18,294 nt of DNA, taken from contig DMCS01000027.1 of NCBI GenBank assembly GCA_003445715.1, positions 1-18,294 on the forward strand, read 5' to 3'. Source of the stretch: Candidatus Mesolinea sp. Its GTDB lineage: Bacteria; Chloroflexota; Anaerolineae; Anaerolineales; Anaerolineaceae. The notes under the pieces were generated by a model. It saw only the letters and a program-made list of their open reading frames with translations, searched no databases and was not told where the DNA came from. Below, one piece after another: positions 18,164 to 18,294 of the stretch. How positions within the stretch are numbered: position 1 is the first letter of the stretch; the number at the start of each line of letters is the position of its first letter. The translations under genes were made by a program, and so were the position numbers.

Positions 18164-18294
18164 AGATTCTCTCCAATCAATACATGCTCATAGTGGCTAT
18201 AAGTATAATCTATCTGCACTCTGGGTTAGGAAATTGAACTTACAAAGCTTTTAGGGTTGGATTAATTTTTCACTGTCATGGCTAATTAGAAATG
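18164..18294 (-). promoter_or_regulatory. AT-rich leader with candidate operon promoter
   Basis: This 131-base stretch upstream of the mutase holds no recognisable gene. On the minus strand, TATACT (18207-18202) is a fair -10 box about 40 bases before the ATG. No good -35 hexamer lies 16-18 bases upstream of it. The + strand also reads TATAAT here (18204-18209), so direction cannot be settled. The leader ends in the ribosome-binding site GGAGAG. I see no riboswitch fold, though the window may cut off part of the region. Confidence 0.35.

Noticed and set aside
18204..18209. TATAAT on the + strand as a divergent promoter
   Set aside because: No -35 box lies at the right distance and no + strand gene begins before the window ends.

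Overview
The window is one almost gapless block of 16 protein-coding genes, all on the minus strand, so transcription runs from about 18,200 down to 17. No gap between genes exceeds 69 bases and many neighbours overlap or abut, so it reads as one long operon or two nested ones. No RNA gene, mobile element, CRISPR array or clear terminator was found. Good Shine-Dalgarno sites (GGAGG or AAGGAG types) precede most starts, which points to a bacterium. Coenzyme F420 genes, a split cobalamin mutase and fused molybdenum hydroxylases at moderate GC suggest a Chloroflexota (Anaerolineae-like) anaerobe. That assignment is inference; no marker gene is present to prove it.

Layout in transcription order. 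(a) 18163-16088: methylmalonyl-CoA mutase catalytic chain and methylmalonyl-CoA epimerase. (b) 16018-14684: an SsnA-family amidohydrolase. (c) 14669-10625: a coenzyme F420 module, npdG (F420:NADP oxidoreductase), cofE, cofD, cofC and an F420-type luciferase-like oxidoreductase. (d) 10625-10161: a hotdog-fold thioesterase. (e) 10171-6481: a first molybdenum hydroxylase, made of a small degenerate FAD-type subunit and a fused [2Fe-2S]-Mo subunit resembling the YgfM and XdhD pair of E. coli. (f) 6472-5099: a CBS-domain family II inorganic pyrophosphatase. (g) 5098-17: XdhC maturation factor, a second molybdenum hydroxylase (an FAD-[2Fe-2S] fusion plus a separate Mo subunit) and MocA, which makes the cytosine-dinucleotide form of the Mo cofactor.

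How the parts may work together. XdhC and MocA mature the cofactor for two hydroxylases that would oxidise N-heterocycles or aldehydes. SsnA, an XdhD-like subunit, a YgfM-like subunit, MocA and XdhC are also companions in the enterobacterial purine/urate-type cluster. Here that set is joined to F420 synthesis, F420 reduction and an F420-dependent enzyme. MocA and CofC both release pyrophosphate, which the pyrophosphatase would remove. The working idea is an anaerobic heterocycle (perhaps purine) catabolic operon in which F420 supplies or receives hydride, with carbon leaving through a methylmalonyl-CoA/succinyl-CoA step. The substrate cannot be read from the sequence. Starts given here were chosen by ribosome-binding-site position, so several proteins are shorter than their longest open frames.
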